Part shown: piece after piece, positions 14,101-24,081 of the stretch | How the letters are laid out: the number at the start of each line of letters is the position of its first letter | Position numbering within the stretch: position 1 is the first letter of the stretch | Assembly (NCBI RefSeq): GCF_033807575.1 | Contig: NC_084727.1 | Span: 5,642,001-5,706,000, forward strand | Reading direction: 5' to 3' | Length of the DNA stretch: 64,000 nucleotides | Origin: Cydia pomonella | Lineage: Eukaryota > Arthropoda > Insecta > Lepidoptera > Tortricidae | Position numbers and translations under genes: made by a program | Notes under the pieces: model-generated | Seen by the model: the letters and a program-made list of their open reading frames with translations, nothing else | The model's database searches: none | What the model was told of the DNA's origin: nothing

Positions 14101-14214
14101 TATGATACGAAATCTAAAATAAACTTTCAGATGGCGGCAGAACGCGAGGGCCAGCAGCCCGCGGGAGAGAGCCAGCAGCAGCAGGAAGAGAAACAAGAGG
14201 AGAAGAAAAACTAG
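1513..14214 (+). CDS. Hsc70-5: Mitochondrial Hsp70 (mortalin), 3' part of gene, ten exons
   Basis: Coding exons are 1513-1750, 2459-2711, 5168-5330, 6288-6443, 7226-7372, 8006-8246, 9397-9606, 10323-10510, 11536-11676 and 14131-14214 (TAG). Phases close at all nine junctions, giving 606 residues that align to mortalin from about residue 74 of the human protein. The N-terminal targeting peptide and first ATP-binding motif (GIDLGTTNS) must lie upstream of the window. Visible are the family motifs RLIGRRFDDPEVQKD, NDSQRQATKDAG, the phosphate-2 loop VYDLGGGTFDIS, the adenosine motif LLVGGMTRMPK, and the substrate-binding domain start LLLDVTPLSLGIETLGG. The C-terminal tail is glutamine/glutamate-rich (QQQQEEKQEEKKN). 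By family, it drives ATP-powered protein import and folding in the mitochondrial matrix. Coding exons are GC-rich and lie in AT-rich, repeat-filled introns. Two introns contain decayed copies of the preceding exon. Confidence 0.96.
1801..1940 (+). pseudogene. Decayed duplicate of Hsc70-5 exon 1513-1750
   Basis: The sequence repeats the 3' 125 bases of the exon that ends 50 bp upstream, including its donor region (TTCAAGTAAGG). In translation it keeps TKYLIGRRFHDPK and KNLSYKLVKSSNDDAWVQ against TKRLIGRRFDDPE and KNLSYKVVKASNGDAWVQ in the real exon. An in-frame TAG follows GNTF, and no acceptor-like tract precedes it. It is a tandem exon duplicate that is no longer coding. Confidence 0.9.
2026..2396 (+). 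repeat. Composite dispersed repeat in Hsc70-5 intron
   Basis: The left half contains GGCAAACAAGCATACGGCCC and CGCCTGCAACTCCAGA, which recur at 26040-26200. The right half ends in GGTACGGAACCCTTCATGCG then GAGTCCGTCTCGCACTTGG, the same end as the copy at 1-372. It is non-coding. Confidence 0.75.
2732..2995 (-). mobile_element. tRNA-derived SINE (family B), minus copy
   Basis: Read on the minus strand it has a tRNA-like head with a B box in CCCGGGTTCAAATCCTGG, then a body ending in A/T-rich sequence. It is a near-perfect inverted partner of 3050-3312 and starts about 20 nt after the donor of exon 2459-2711. Other copies are at 5800-5962, 36588-36960 and 54307-54575. Confidence 0.85.
3050..3312 (+). 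mobile_element. tRNA-derived SINE (family B), plus copy
   Basis: The head has an A-box-like CTGGCCTCGTGGGTCGGA and a B box in GGGTTCAAATCCTGG. The body contains GATGAGCATGG and CCTCAACACAAGCC, and the end is an AATATTTATTTATT tail. It is almost exactly complementary to the copy at 2732-2995. Confidence 0.85.
3310..3629 (-). mobile_element. tRNA-Ala-like SINE (family A)
   Basis: On the minus strand the head reads GGAGCGGTGGTGGCCTAGCG, with a B box GGGTTCAAACCCC. It could fold into an anticodon arm with loop CTTGCAA (UGC, alanine). The body contains GAGGAAACCGGACTAATCCC and ends in sequence such as GGCAGTATGCCGGGACAACG. Truncated relatives are at 30303-30500 and 38473-38705. It is a SINE and not a functional tRNA, because the acceptor stem is not paired and the body is repeated elsewhere. 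Confidence 0.8.
4575..4850 (+). pseudogene. LINE 3' end (C-terminal part of reverse transcriptase ORF)
   Basis: The translation includes WIGHILRKPDTHLSKVALTW, then GKRKHGRPKFTWRRSVEQEL and AAQDRSQWKKMVRALHPSRG followed by a stop. The pattern of W-x-GH, GRPK-x-TWRR and A-x-DR-x-W-x-x-x-V is the C-terminal signature of many non-LTR elements. It is a 5'-truncated insertion inside the Hsc70-5 intron. Confidence 0.8.
5440..5965 (-). repeat. SINE family B relics with LINE 3' tail
   Basis: The stretch 5800-5962 is a minus-strand family B SINE with the B box complement in CCAGGATTTGAACCCGGG. A second broken piece lies near 5445-5500. Between them, 5690-5810 holds a LINE-tail sequence (GGTAGAGAATGCC, TTTTGTGCAATAAAG then TAAA repeats). 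The same tail recurs at 19197-19283, 48025-48130 and 56640-56730. Confidence 0.7.
7625..7745 (+). repeat. Dispersed repeat, paired with 9845-9965
   Basis: GAGCAACTTGGGATATATTC, CACCGGT and GGATTATTCTCCCC are shared with 9845-9965, two introns further on in the same gene and in the same orientation. It is non-coding and the family is unknown. A further related pair of repeats lies at 10550-10690 and 11290-11410. Confidence 0.65.
8278..8900 (+). pseudogene. Array of decayed copies of Hsc70-5 exon 8006-8246
   Basis: The last 134 bases of the exon (from 8113) plus about 30 bases of intron are repeated in tandem. Copy 1 is 8278-8452. Copy 2 is 8453-8569 continuing at 8678-8717 after a MITE insertion. 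Copy 3 is 8718-8850, and a fourth fragment is at about 8860-8900. Copies 1 and 2 keep coding-like blocks corresponding to LGGVFTKLITRNTTIPTK, but both have a one-base loss before the GIETLGG block. Copy 1 has TAA in place of the CAA after KKS. Identity falls with distance from the real exon. Confidence 0.9.
8568..8679. mobile_element. MITE inserted in exon-copy array
   Basis: Terminal inverted repeats are GGGTGCTTAGCCAACGTGCC and the complement of GGCAAGTTGGCTACGTACCC. The interior has CTCTATCATTCTTCCATATT. The same family is at 29271-29427. It interrupts exon copy 2, whose end resumes directly after it. Confidence 0.8.
12318..12440. mobile_element. Palindromic MITE
   Basis: ATATCGTCAAGTGACAAGCA at the left pairs with the complement of GCTTGTCACCTGACGATATA at the right. 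The interior has AACTCACTAATTA and TAATTAGTGAG. It lies in the last Hsc70-5 intron. Confidence 0.75.
12755..12817. mobile_element. Very short palindromic MITE
   Basis: GGGTCCTAGCTGAATTG pairs with CAATTCAGCTAGAACCC around a 29-base centre. It is non-coding. Confidence 0.6.
12847..12993. mobile_element. MITE with TACAGTCAAAAG termini
   Basis: The left arm TACAGTCAAAAGATTTAATT, followed by ACCCATTTCGTACCTTGTCA, is mirrored at the right end. A second, right-truncated member is at 63758-63870. Confidence 0.75.
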
Positions 14215-14410
14215 ATATGTCAGTTGACCCTCTGCCACCGTACACTTATGAATATCATATCGCGTGTGTTTTTTTCGGCGACGTCCGCAGAGAGCAAGCC
14301 ACTGTCTGTGGGTACATAGCCTATAAACATAAGTTTATAGTGACACTTTTACAATTTGTTCTGTCAAGATCGATACAGAGTTAACTTAGACAAACTCTAG
14401 TTAAATCTTA

Positions 14411-14416
14411 AATAAA
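14411..14416 (+). terminator. Candidate poly(A) signal of Hsc70-5
   Basis: AATAAA lies 197 nt after the TAG stop of the last exon. Further AATAAA motifs occur downstream, so the 3' end is uncertain. Confidence 0.5.
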
Positions 14417-16106
14417 TTTTCATAAAAGTTGGCAAGCTCTTAGTTTGATGGCAGAAGTGTTTTAAATATTACATATAAGCTCATAGTAGTTTGTGGCATT
14501 TTCAGACAAAAGTTCCCACTTTGTTAGTTGTGGATAAGGTACTGGCGTAAATATATATTCCGAAATTAACGTTATTTACAATTCATAAACTGGAACCTTT
14601 TTCTGGCTCCATCAAATTTTATTCATTACCTATAAGGAATTATAGTAACTGAATTTTTTGTTCACCCGTCATTAGAAACAAATTTTGTTAGGTTTATAAT
14701 GTTATGATTTCACTCGAAATGTAGTTCCAAATATTTAATACTCTCTTTAGAAAAACTGAATTTGTAACTATACTGTTTCTGTTATTTATTTAAATATATA
14801 ATATATGTCATCTACTTAGTACTCAACTATGCATAGTAAAATCCTTGCTTGATTTTAGACTAGGTAGGTAGATCACATAAAACGTTTTTTTTTTTTCAAG
14901 TTTTTATAATCAATATTTTGCTTGCAGACGTGTGTCACCAGTATAAGTCGAATGCGGCCCTCGGGCGCTTTCGTTGAAGAGTTATGGAGCATATTGGAAT
15001 TCCGCCTCCTACTGTATTCTATATAATAAAATATATCCAAATAGTATCTAGTTTTTCTTTGGAGAGTATTTTAGATTCGAAAATGCATAATTTCCAAGCC
15101 ATAAACAGATTAATTAAATAAGCAGATACGCCACTCTTGACGAAAATTTCCATTGCACACATTTAATTATTGTCCTTAATTTTACCTTGGAAAATTTCAT
15201 GGATTTCTGTTACTAGTACTTTGGAAAAAATCTACAACAGTGGCATATCTATAGTAATCTGTTACGGCTTGATCCTATGCATTTTTTGTTCACTAGTGAG
15301 AAATTGTTATTTAGTGCGAGGACTGGTATTGCCTAGTGTTACGAATGTAATATATTTTTTAATTGGTGTGTATGGATGATTTCTGTTGAACGGTTTTTCT
15401 ACATATGTCTCGTTGGGAAGGGGTTTCGGTTCCGCATTTCTGATGAGTGATGTGATATGCTTATATATGATCGGATGACGCAGTGACAATGCACATATAT
15501 CGTACAGGAACGCCTTACTGACGTAGCGCATGGCATGAAAACTTAGCGTGGTAGTAGACATTAAAAATTAGATCCGGTGAAATTGACTTTTTTTTTTCAG
15601 AGTAATACAGAAGGTGTTGCCATTAGCATTTGATATTTGGCGGTTCTAAAAATTTGGAATGAAAACTAGTTATTTGTATGTATAAGATGAATCAATGAAT
15701 ATTAAAATGTATATCACCTCATTCATTTGATTTGCAGAGCGTAACTTGATGGCATTTATTTGTTTTTTTTTTTTATTATTATTACGGAAGCCGAGAGATG
15801 TGTCGAAAAACTGTATTTTTGTTTTTTTTTTTTTTACATTCACAAATAAAGGCATGTGATTCTTTACATATATTTCAACCAATTAGTTTCATAGCTTTAA
15901 AAAGAAATATATGTTCTGAAAATGCATGCTCGGCGTTCAGAATGTGTACCACAATTATTTTAAATTGTTTGTATGGACAAAGAGAGCGGTGTTGCCGCTA
16001 AATAGTGTGTATGTGCGTTGAATTAGAATAGTAAAATATATTATTTCGTGAAATTTGTTTTTATTTTATTGAAGTACCAATCCTTCAATTCCCACAACAA
16101 TCGACA

Positions 16107-16256
16107 GCCACCCCACACTGGCGTCTCCCGACAGACGTCGACATCTAGTCAACTCTATAGCAGCTGCTCGATGCGACGTTGGCGCTACTGCGCAGCGACG
16201 TCATTTTCCATAGCGCTGACTAGACGCCGACGCTCAAGACGCTAGTGGTGGGTGGC
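16107..16256. mobile_element. Palindromic MITE (GCCACC termini)
   Basis: The left end GCCACCCCACACTGGCGTCT and the complement of the right end AGACGCTAGTGGTGGGTGGC match with few differences. The GC-rich centre includes TAGCGCTGACTAGACGCCGA. Confidence 0.75.
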
Positions 16257-16486
16257 ACTCAAGGTCATTTGGTTTAAGAAACAGTATGAAAATTTCCTAC
16301 AAGTTTCTGTTACCCCATGTTACCTTCCAGGTTTGAATTGTCCTAGTTGCTTTTTTATATAAGGGATTTTGCAAGTTAGTTATAGGTTACGCGCGTAGCA
16401 CCCGCTGACACTGAATTTGTTAATAAGCGCAGAGAGTTGGGTCTAAACATAATAATAAAGATTGTCAATAAAGCTGGAGGCCACCC

Positions 16487-16650
16487 GACGTAACACCGTG
16501 TTGAGTCGATCAAATCGTGATATTTTTTTGGCCAGAATCACACTATGAACGCCCGACGCGACGTCACGTAGGGTGTTCATACTTCATAGTGTGAATTTGG
16601 TCATAGAAAATAATACTATTTGATCGACTCAACACGCGTCGCGTCACGTT
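16487..16650. mobile_element. Palindromic MITE
   Basis: GTTGAGTCGATCAAAT on the left is matched by ATTTGATCGACTCAAC on the right, with a second internal pair CACACTATGAA and TTCATAGTGTG. It has no coding capacity. Confidence 0.7.
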
Positions 16651-17502
16651 TTAATAATGTGATTCCATTACTGCTTTACATACTAGTCAACACCACGTTC
16701 GCTCTATGCACCAAATTCCTATAGACTTAAAATCTTTTAGCTCTTGGCCTCTGATGTCCTTAGGGCATCCCTTTAATGGAGTTTAGGAGGGCTACCGAGT
16801 CAAACAACAAAATCACTTGTGCAATAATAACAGAAAATGCCACATTTAAGTGTATACGTATATATTTAAAAGAATACAGGCTGAGAAATTTTCCACTCTC
16901 AGTTTTTAATAGTTGTAAAATACATACATTTGGGTATGTATTTTTTTTGGATATTCTTACCCACTACGCCAAATTATATTCTAAGATCATATAAGAAGAA
17001 AAAAAAAACAGAGCAATTTTCCGATGAAAATGAGCGTCAAAAAAGGAATTATCATTAAAAAAAAATCTCATGTTTGACAACATTTTTAGATTTTTTTCTA
17101 GTATTACATACTGATACAAATAACTTATTTGGTAAAATAATTTTGGACAGAGGAATTACTCGGTTAAACATATAAACAGATTTATATTTTTACGTATAAA
17201 TACATTAAATACCTAACTTAGGTTTTTTTTTTGGACATTTATATGTTAGTTTCGGCTCATACTATACAATAACCAAGCAAAATTTCATGGACTGAGAAAT
17301 TATTGCATGGGTCTCCATACAACAACTTGCTAGATTTACTACACTAATAACAACATTTATAAATACAACAGCCAATACCTGGGTAAATGCAATCTCCATA
17401 GGCAGATCTGATGCAAAAGTGTCCAGTTGTCAGCTATAAATAATAGTTCCATTCCAAATCTCTCCAGAGTAGCGCTAGAGTAGCTAAAGAACCTAGGCGT
17501 TA

Positions 17503-17923
17503 TAGGGAGCGTGCATGAACTATAGGAGGCAGCACAGGAGCCGTCAGATTTTTGGCGCGAGGCGTAAATGTGATGTGATGTTTATTGTTCCAATGTAGCC
17601 CACAAGATGGCGGAACCTACCATGCACAACAAAACACGTGACGTGTAAATATACATGTTTATTGTTCCGATTCAGGCCACAAGATGGCAGACCCTCCAAC
17701 GCGCACGGTCCCTATTAGGGAGCGTGCATGAACTATAGGAGGCAGCACAGGAGCCGTCAGATTTTTGGCGCGTGGCGTAAATGTGATGTTTATTGTTCCA
17801 ATGTAGCCCACAAGATGGCAGAACCTACCATGCACAACAAAACACGTGACGTGTAAATTTACATGTTTATTGTTCCGATTCAGGCCACAAGATGGCAGAC
17901 CCTCCAACGCGCACGGTCCCTAT
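17503..17923 (+). repeat. 213-bp tandem duplication
   Basis: Unit 1 (17503-17715) and unit 2 (17716-17923) are nearly identical. The second lacks five bases of a GATGT repeat. Each unit also contains two related sub-blocks built on GTTTATTGTTCC and CACAAGATGGC. Near-identity indicates a recent event. It is non-coding. Confidence 0.9.
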
Positions 17924-17942
17924 CTCTTTTTGTGTACGGACG

Positions 17943-18068
17943 CAGGCGCGGATACAAGGGGGGGGCCATAGGGGCAATGGCCCCTTTTTTTTACCTTATT
18001 TTCTGTGCAAAAATATATGATTTTCTCAAAATGCCCCCCCCCGAAGCCAAATCTTGTATCCGCGCCTG
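17943..18068. mobile_element. hAT-type MITE with 8-bp target duplication
   Basis: The terminal inverted repeats CAGGCGCGGATACAAG and CTTGTATCCGCGCCTG are perfect over 16 bases. The flanks carry an exact 8-base duplication TACGGACG (17935-17942 and 18069-18076). CAG-starting ends with an 8-bp duplication are characteristic of the hAT superfamily. Confidence 0.92.
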
Positions 18069-18238
18069 TACGGACGAGTCACAACATGCACCGCCATAGG
18101 TTTGTACTTGTACCTATGCTTCGGCAGAGGGGAAATAGTATGAATGCCGTCTCCCAAGGATTTTTCTGAAAATCTATTTTAATTTAAATATGTGAAGAAA
18201 AATATCTTGAATTAACCCCTATTTCTTTCAGTTGTAAT

Positions 18239-18382
18239 GGCTCCTCTACACGATGGCCCAGCGTCGGCCAGTCCAAGGGACGCATTTATGCGTTAGAGGG
18301 AGCAAGTGAAATTGCTATCTCCTTCCACCGCATAGCTGCGTCCCTTAGGCTGGCCTACGCTGGGCCATCATGTAGAGGAGCC
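18239..18382. mobile_element. Palindromic MITE upstream of FANCD2
   Basis: The ends are GGCTCCTCTACACGATGGCC and its near-perfect complement. The same family is at 46785-46928. The element ends 176 bp before the FANCD2 start codon, so it may lie in the promoter or 5' UTR. Confidence 0.88.
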
Positions 18383-18558
18383 CTAACGTATTTTCAGCAG
18401 TTTAGCTAGTGTCCGAACTATCACTCATGACTAATTGACATTTGACAGTGACAGCATTAAACTAAATAAATGGCGGGCTTGTTATTGTTTTGTGGGCTAC
18501 AAGTTCAAACCTCATTAAATACTAATTTATGTTTGCATATACTAGTTGAATCTTAAAT

Positions 18559-21500
18559 ATGAGCTTAAAACGCTCTGGTATTGGTCTGAGCAGTCAACGA
18601 AAGAAACTCTGTGTTTCCGAAACCTATTTGCACAAATGGTTGAGACAAAGCGGTTTGATCTTAAAGCATCCGCCGGAAAAGTGCGAAGCGTCCGAAGAAA
18701 CAGTGAAAATAGTGAGGAATTTAGAGAAATCCCTCAAGAACCATAACAACTATCCGCGCAATGTCTCCGAACTGCTGACAGACTTTGAAAATGAGTGCAA
18801 AGACCAAAACATCTTACAACATTACGTGTTCCCTAATATCGTCAGGATTACTGACGACAACTGCGAAGGTAGCCCCAGAGTTAGCCAAAGCGTAGTTAAA
18901 ATATTACTAAGCATTCCTGCGTTGCAGAAGAAGCTCACAGACTATATATTTAACAAGGCAATAGATTTGGCCGCATCAAATGCTTGCGGGCCTTGGATCC
19001 AGAAGATTCTGAAATGCTTCTCAAGTTTAGATCAGATCGTAGATCTGCAGAAAATCTCGACGTATTTGATAAATTTACTGGAAATTGCGTCAGAGAAGCC
19101 AGTGAAGTTGGAAATCATTACTGGTAAGTCATTCTACACTCAATGACAAAAATCAGGTCTGGCATATTCAATTATATTATTATATATTGCTTGTTTAGCC
19201 CAATGGTTCACTGGTAGAGAATGCCTCAAAGCGTTAAGTCTACCATAAGTACTCTTTTTTGTTAATTTGTGCAATAAACTTTAACCCTTTAATGGGCAGA
19301 CGAGTATAAGATATTACAGAAAATTTAACCCTGTCATTTTGAAATGAAGTTTAAAATCATTGTTATGGCTTGGCCATTTTTGCACATCGATACCATATTC
19401 TTTTAATCCATTAATATGGATTAAATAAATATGGTTTACAATTACAAATATATTACAGAAAGAAATTAAAAGTAATGTAATTGTAAACATTGTAATAGTT
19501 CTCAAAACAGATATATTCATATTGTTGCAGCAATCCCAGACATCATAGGCGATCAAGAACTTGATAATGTAGTAACTGAGCTAAGCAGGATTCTGCGTGA
19601 AGACCTAGACCTAGTTCCGGCCATACTAGACTGCTTCACCTATCTCAGCCTCTCTGATGAACAATACAGTCAGCTGCAGCAAAAAGCACTGGCCATCGTC
19701 AAAAATATTCCCAAGTGTATGTACTATCCAAATTTCGTCAGGTTTCTTCTTAATGAAAGAGCCAATGAAGGCTCATATATGGAAATTGTCCAAGGAATAA
19801 GAGATGCCCTAGGCTGGCCCACATCCTTAGCCTCTCCTCAAGAAATAGCCTCAAGCCAAGTTTTAACTGCCGCAGCAATTAGAAACTCGATGGTAGGATC
19901 CAAAGCCATAGCCAATGCTTGGCTGAAAGTTGTTTCAAATTGTAAAACTGACACTGAACATAAACCTATAGACTTCATCATACTCTTGATTCTTTATTCA
20001 ACTTCAGAAGACAAAGAGAAGCTTGTAGAAACTTTAATTAAAAAACAGGTAAAACTTAATATTCTTAAAGAGTCCTTGATCAATGATGCGTTTGAAAATT
20101 TCGAACCGATTTTGAAAGATAAATTCGATACGTTAATCAGGTTGACCAACTCACTGATGAGAATTCATTCGGAGCCTTTAGTGATATCTTTAGCATCACA
20201 TATGTACGTTCTGATGTTTTCTCATGCCCCTGACAGGCAGACTATAGTCGCAGAGTTGCTGCACGTGGGTTTGTACAACAAAGAGTGTCTCATGAACACT
20301 TTGGTTATATTGAATAATGTGGCGACTAAAGATATGAGCCTCTTAAAGCCTCAAAGCTTGCAGATGCTGAACCTTCTCGACTACACCGATAAGATGACGC
20401 TAAACGAGTTCAAAGCCGTCGTCAACATTGTCTGCGGGCTCGCCTACAGCTACGAGAACTCGGTAATAAGAGATGACATGCACATGATTATAAGAAAACA
20501 ACTTGGCACGTCGAGAATTAAAGTGAAAATCCATGGCATCATATCCGGCATACATGCCATTAAATACCTCATAGCAAAGGACGATGATGAACCCACGATA
20601 GATTTACCAGATGATGTCAGTTACGGTTCTACTGCACTTCTCTCTACAGGAGACCTCAGGGAAGCTGCGGAAATCATAGAATTCATCAGCAGAAGTGCAT
20701 CCAACCACCCTGACATTACAGCCTTGTTCTACGATGAAATGTCAGCCGTTGTGTCGTTAGCTACGTGCATGAGCAAGAATTTTCTGGCTTGGCTCATGGA
20801 CGCCGCCACTAATGACTTGCAGCAAAACTTCATTGTCGATAATATAAGTAAACCTCGCATAAATAATTTGAAGCTGACAATGCAATATTGTCTCAATGCT
20901 GAAGGAGAGATGGACGAAGTTATAGCTATTAATATTGCTGGAATAGCATTGGAGGAGAAGGAAGTCAATGTAGCTATACTGTCTCCTCTTTTCCGATTGG
21001 TGGCGACGCTCCATTCCCGCCAGCATGAGGGTGATCTATCCACTATTGACGCTTTGCTGGGGTGCCCTATTGTTATGCCAGAGTTTGACATCGACGAAAT
21101 CGAAGAACTGGACAGTACCGCCGTCAGTGGCATCCTAGATTGTTTGATCCATTGCATAAATTGGTTTAGGGAATTATTGAACGCTTTCGCGATTCAAAAT
21201 GACGTGAATTTAACTCCGAAAATTCTTAGCAGAGTTCACCAGGTCCAAGAAATGGAGATGTTGATATCAAATGTTTTGATAAAAGCGAATATCGCGTACA
21301 AACCTCCCATTTGTACGTTTAATGTTAGCGTGTACACGGGGAACGCAGCTGACAGAGGGGTAGTCAAGCCAGCGCCCAAGCAAAAGCCACAAAAAAAACT
21401 CGCCCACAACGATACCGTATTACCAGAGACTGCTAAGACTCAACCAACACCAAACGCGCCGATAAAGAACAAACTGGAAACTATCCATAAGTTACCACTC

Positions 21501-22955
21501 CGTGAACTAAGCGTAGACCTGCTCAATCTACTGAACAACGAGCTGTCGGACGGAATGGAGAATCTAAATATGAAATCCTTAAAATTCTTACTAATGTGCC
21601 TGAACGCTAATTTAGAGAAGATTCTAATCTCGAAAGTGAAGAGAATTACGTTCCTCTCTAAACCAGAAGACTGTGTGGCTTACGACGCAAAAAAGGCGGA
21701 AGAGTGCGCGAAGACAGTCAATGAAGTTCTGCCGAAGGTGATGTCTCATTTGGAAACGGTGACTGCATATATAGAGAGAAACTCCTCTGAAAATACCCAA
21801 AATGACAGTGGCTTCATGTACCCGCCAGACCTCGAAGAATATCTAACATGTTTGGAGTACATGTACATTTTCCTGACTACATATTTCAAATGGATCGGAT
21901 TCAGGAACCACCATGTCGCATTATTTAAGGTTTCTTTGAGAACTGTGTCAAAGGACAATCCTGATGCAGTTTCTTTAAAAGAACTGCTTCTAGGTGTCTC
22001 TAAATATCTCCAGAAGCATGAGAAATACTGTTTACAATTATCTACTGCAGTGGCTTTGATAGATTTGATGAAAACCTTCCAAGAATACTCCAGCAGTAGT
22101 ATTCTAGTAAAGATACTAAGAGACATGGCGAAAAATTTCCTTTCTCAACAATGGAAAACCTTTGACGGCGTACCAGAAAAGGGTCTAGTTTTCAATCAAA
22201 GTGTTGATAAGCTATTCCAAATTTATTTCACAAATAACGAGATCATTTCCTTGAAAAATCTAGCCCTCCAACTGAATACAGAAATTCAGAACCTCAAAGG
22301 AAAGAATGATACGTTGGAGTCATTCAAGTGCATAAATAAGAGCAATTTTCCTATTCTTTATAGGAATTTAGGGACGGCAGTGCACGAGGCCGCTAAAACG
22401 CGGCTGAACCAAGGATTAACGAACGCCGAGAACTTAGAAGTATGGAAAGACGTCGCCACTGTTCTAAAGTACATGTCAGATGTCGCCAAAACTTTGGAGA
22501 ACAGAAATAATTTGCTGGCGTTCTTCAAGAAGTCTCTACCTATTCTGAAGCTCTTCATTTCACAGGGCATTCCTATGTTGCAGTTGAATTTTAAAACGCG
22601 AACGCAGGAGGTATTGGAGGTGCTAAAGATTTTGCAGCAATCGACTAGGTTCCTGCAGTCGCTCTGCTGTCATGCTCGGATGAAAAAAGATATGGCTTTG
22701 ATGAGTAAAGTGCCTTATATGCGGCAAATGTTGGAAACGTTGGTATATAAAGTTAAGGCTGTGCTTGCGGCTAACAATTGTTCCGAAGCGTTTTGGATGG
22801 GGAATCTGAAGAATAAGAATATACACGGTGAAGTAATTGCCACGCAAGCGAGCCAGGGGGATGAGTCGGTGGACGACTGCGACGAGCAACTACCGGCGGA
22901 TGAGAGCGGTGACAGTGATGATGGCGACGTTAATAGTGTCAGTGATATTATATAA
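18559..22955 (+). CDS. Fancd2: Fanconi anaemia group D2 protein, complete
   Basis: Two coding exons, 18559-19123 and 19531-22955 (TAA), join in phase to encode 1329 residues; human FANCD2 has about 1450. FANCD2 pairs with FANCI, is monoubiquitinated by the FANCL complex, and clamps DNA at interstrand cross-links in the nucleus. Recognisable matches are SVVKILLSIPALQKK, FIILLILYSTSEDKEK, the block DMHMIIRKQLGTSRIKVK (about residues 504-521) that corresponds to the region around human Lys561, RQHEGDLSTIDALLGCPI, and the C-terminal NNCSEAFWMGNLKNKNIHG followed by an acidic Asp/Ser tail. One of the two lysines in IKVK (519 or 521) is the likely ubiquitin acceptor, by inference. The N-terminus is basic (KRSGIGLSSQRKK). 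The intron holds a LINE tail at 19197-19283. One 3.4-kb exon carrying 86% of the protein is notable. Confidence 0.95.
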
Positions 22956-23005
22956 CTAATTTAGTGTTTAAACAAACAATGCCACATTTAATTTATAATA
23001 CATTT

Positions 23006-23018
23006 AATAAATAATAAA
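23006..23018 (+). terminator. Poly(A) signals of FANCD2
   Basis: Two AATAAA motifs (23006-23011 and 23013-23018) lie about 50 nt after the stop, followed by a T/G-rich stretch. This gives a short 3' UTR. Confidence 0.7.
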
Positions 23019-23191
23019 ACGTTGATTTATTGTTTTCTCTTCATGATGGCTTATCCTTCAGTGATCACTTTTATTTCTGGGGCAATCCAGAAAATTGTCG
23101 GATACGCGACGCTATTGTTTAACACTTCTGATAAAGCTAAGAAGCTGATATTTGGAATGATTATGATTACATATGATTCACGGTTAGTTTC

Positions 23192-23462
23192 ACTAGACTT
23201 AAATCGACCGGGACTCAAACACGCGTAGTGACACTGGGAGTGCAGTGTGCTTGGACAGATCAACAAGTGTGAACACGAACAGTGGTACCGTTGAAAGTGA
23301 ACACAGCCGATGCGCACGAATAAGGGTAGACCGAGCGCGGTCTAAACAACGTTGACTTGACACCCACCCTTGAACAAGATGCATGTCGCATCGAAATATC
23401 GGGAGCTCGAAAACAATACCAAAGGGTAATCACGTCCATATACCGGTCGATTTAAGTCTAAG
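23192..23462. mobile_element. Element with inverted AGACTTAAATCGACCG ends
   Basis: AGACTTAAATCGACCGG at the left is matched by the complement of CCGGTCGATTTAAGTCT at the right. The interior is GC-richer than the flanks and has no convincing frame. From 23463 to 23920 nothing else is recognised. Confidence 0.6.
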
Positions 23463-23927
23463 TATTTGATAACTTAACTTTAAATTCAATGGTATATAAT
23501 AAATAACAAAATTCTGTGGGTTAAGGAAACTGCCATATGCGTCACGTCCCCGACAGGTCTACTATAGACCTTGTTGTGGAGTGCCCCTTGCAGACTATCA
23601 CATGAATTTAGGCACAGCACAACTAATTTTACATTTGTGGGCGTGAAGATAAGGGGGTGTGTAAAATTGTACCCCTTGTGTCAAAATGCCTCGCTTACTT
23701 ATAGAGGGCGTCTCAAAACTTCGATATAATGGCCACGATCATTTCTTTTCGTGAGTTGGATTGTGTTGTATGGAATTTGTCTAATACGTGGGCCAAATGA
23801 GCAGGCTCGAAGTTGACGAACCCTGCCCTGAAGGTTAGATAATAATGTTATACTAGTTACCTTTGTAACTTTTGTTCCAGTTTTGTGCCAACATAACTTA
23901 ATAAAACAGAAGAAATACCATTGAATC

Positions 23928-23933
23928 TTTATT
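23928..23933 (-). terminator. Poly(A) signal of the secreted-protein gene
   Basis: TTTATT on the plus strand is AATAAA on the minus strand, about 150 nt after the TAA stop at 24082. Confidence 0.6.
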
Positions 23934-24081
23934 CATATAACTCATATTAGTATATTTATATGTTAAGAAAGCAGGAACAGTTAAATTAAAATCAAATACA
24001 CTCCTATAAGAGTTGTAACATGCTTTGGTAGAGTCAGATCAAGATAAGTTGGCAGTGATTATGACAGCCAAGTTTTAAATT

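Larger units (their letters stand above)
14217..18558. other. Intergenic region between Hsc70-5 and FANCD2
   Basis: This holds the 3' UTR of Hsc70-5, AT-rich non-coding sequence to about 16100, then four MITE-type elements and a tandem duplication listed separately. No open frame here resembles a protein family. The short frames between 15170 and 16994 have AT-rich, low-complexity composition and are judged not coding. Confidence 0.7.

Noticed and set aside
20729..21157. Antisense frame of 142 codons inside FANCD2
   Set aside because: It mirrors the coding strand and has no independent features; other antisense frames in this exon are treated the same way.
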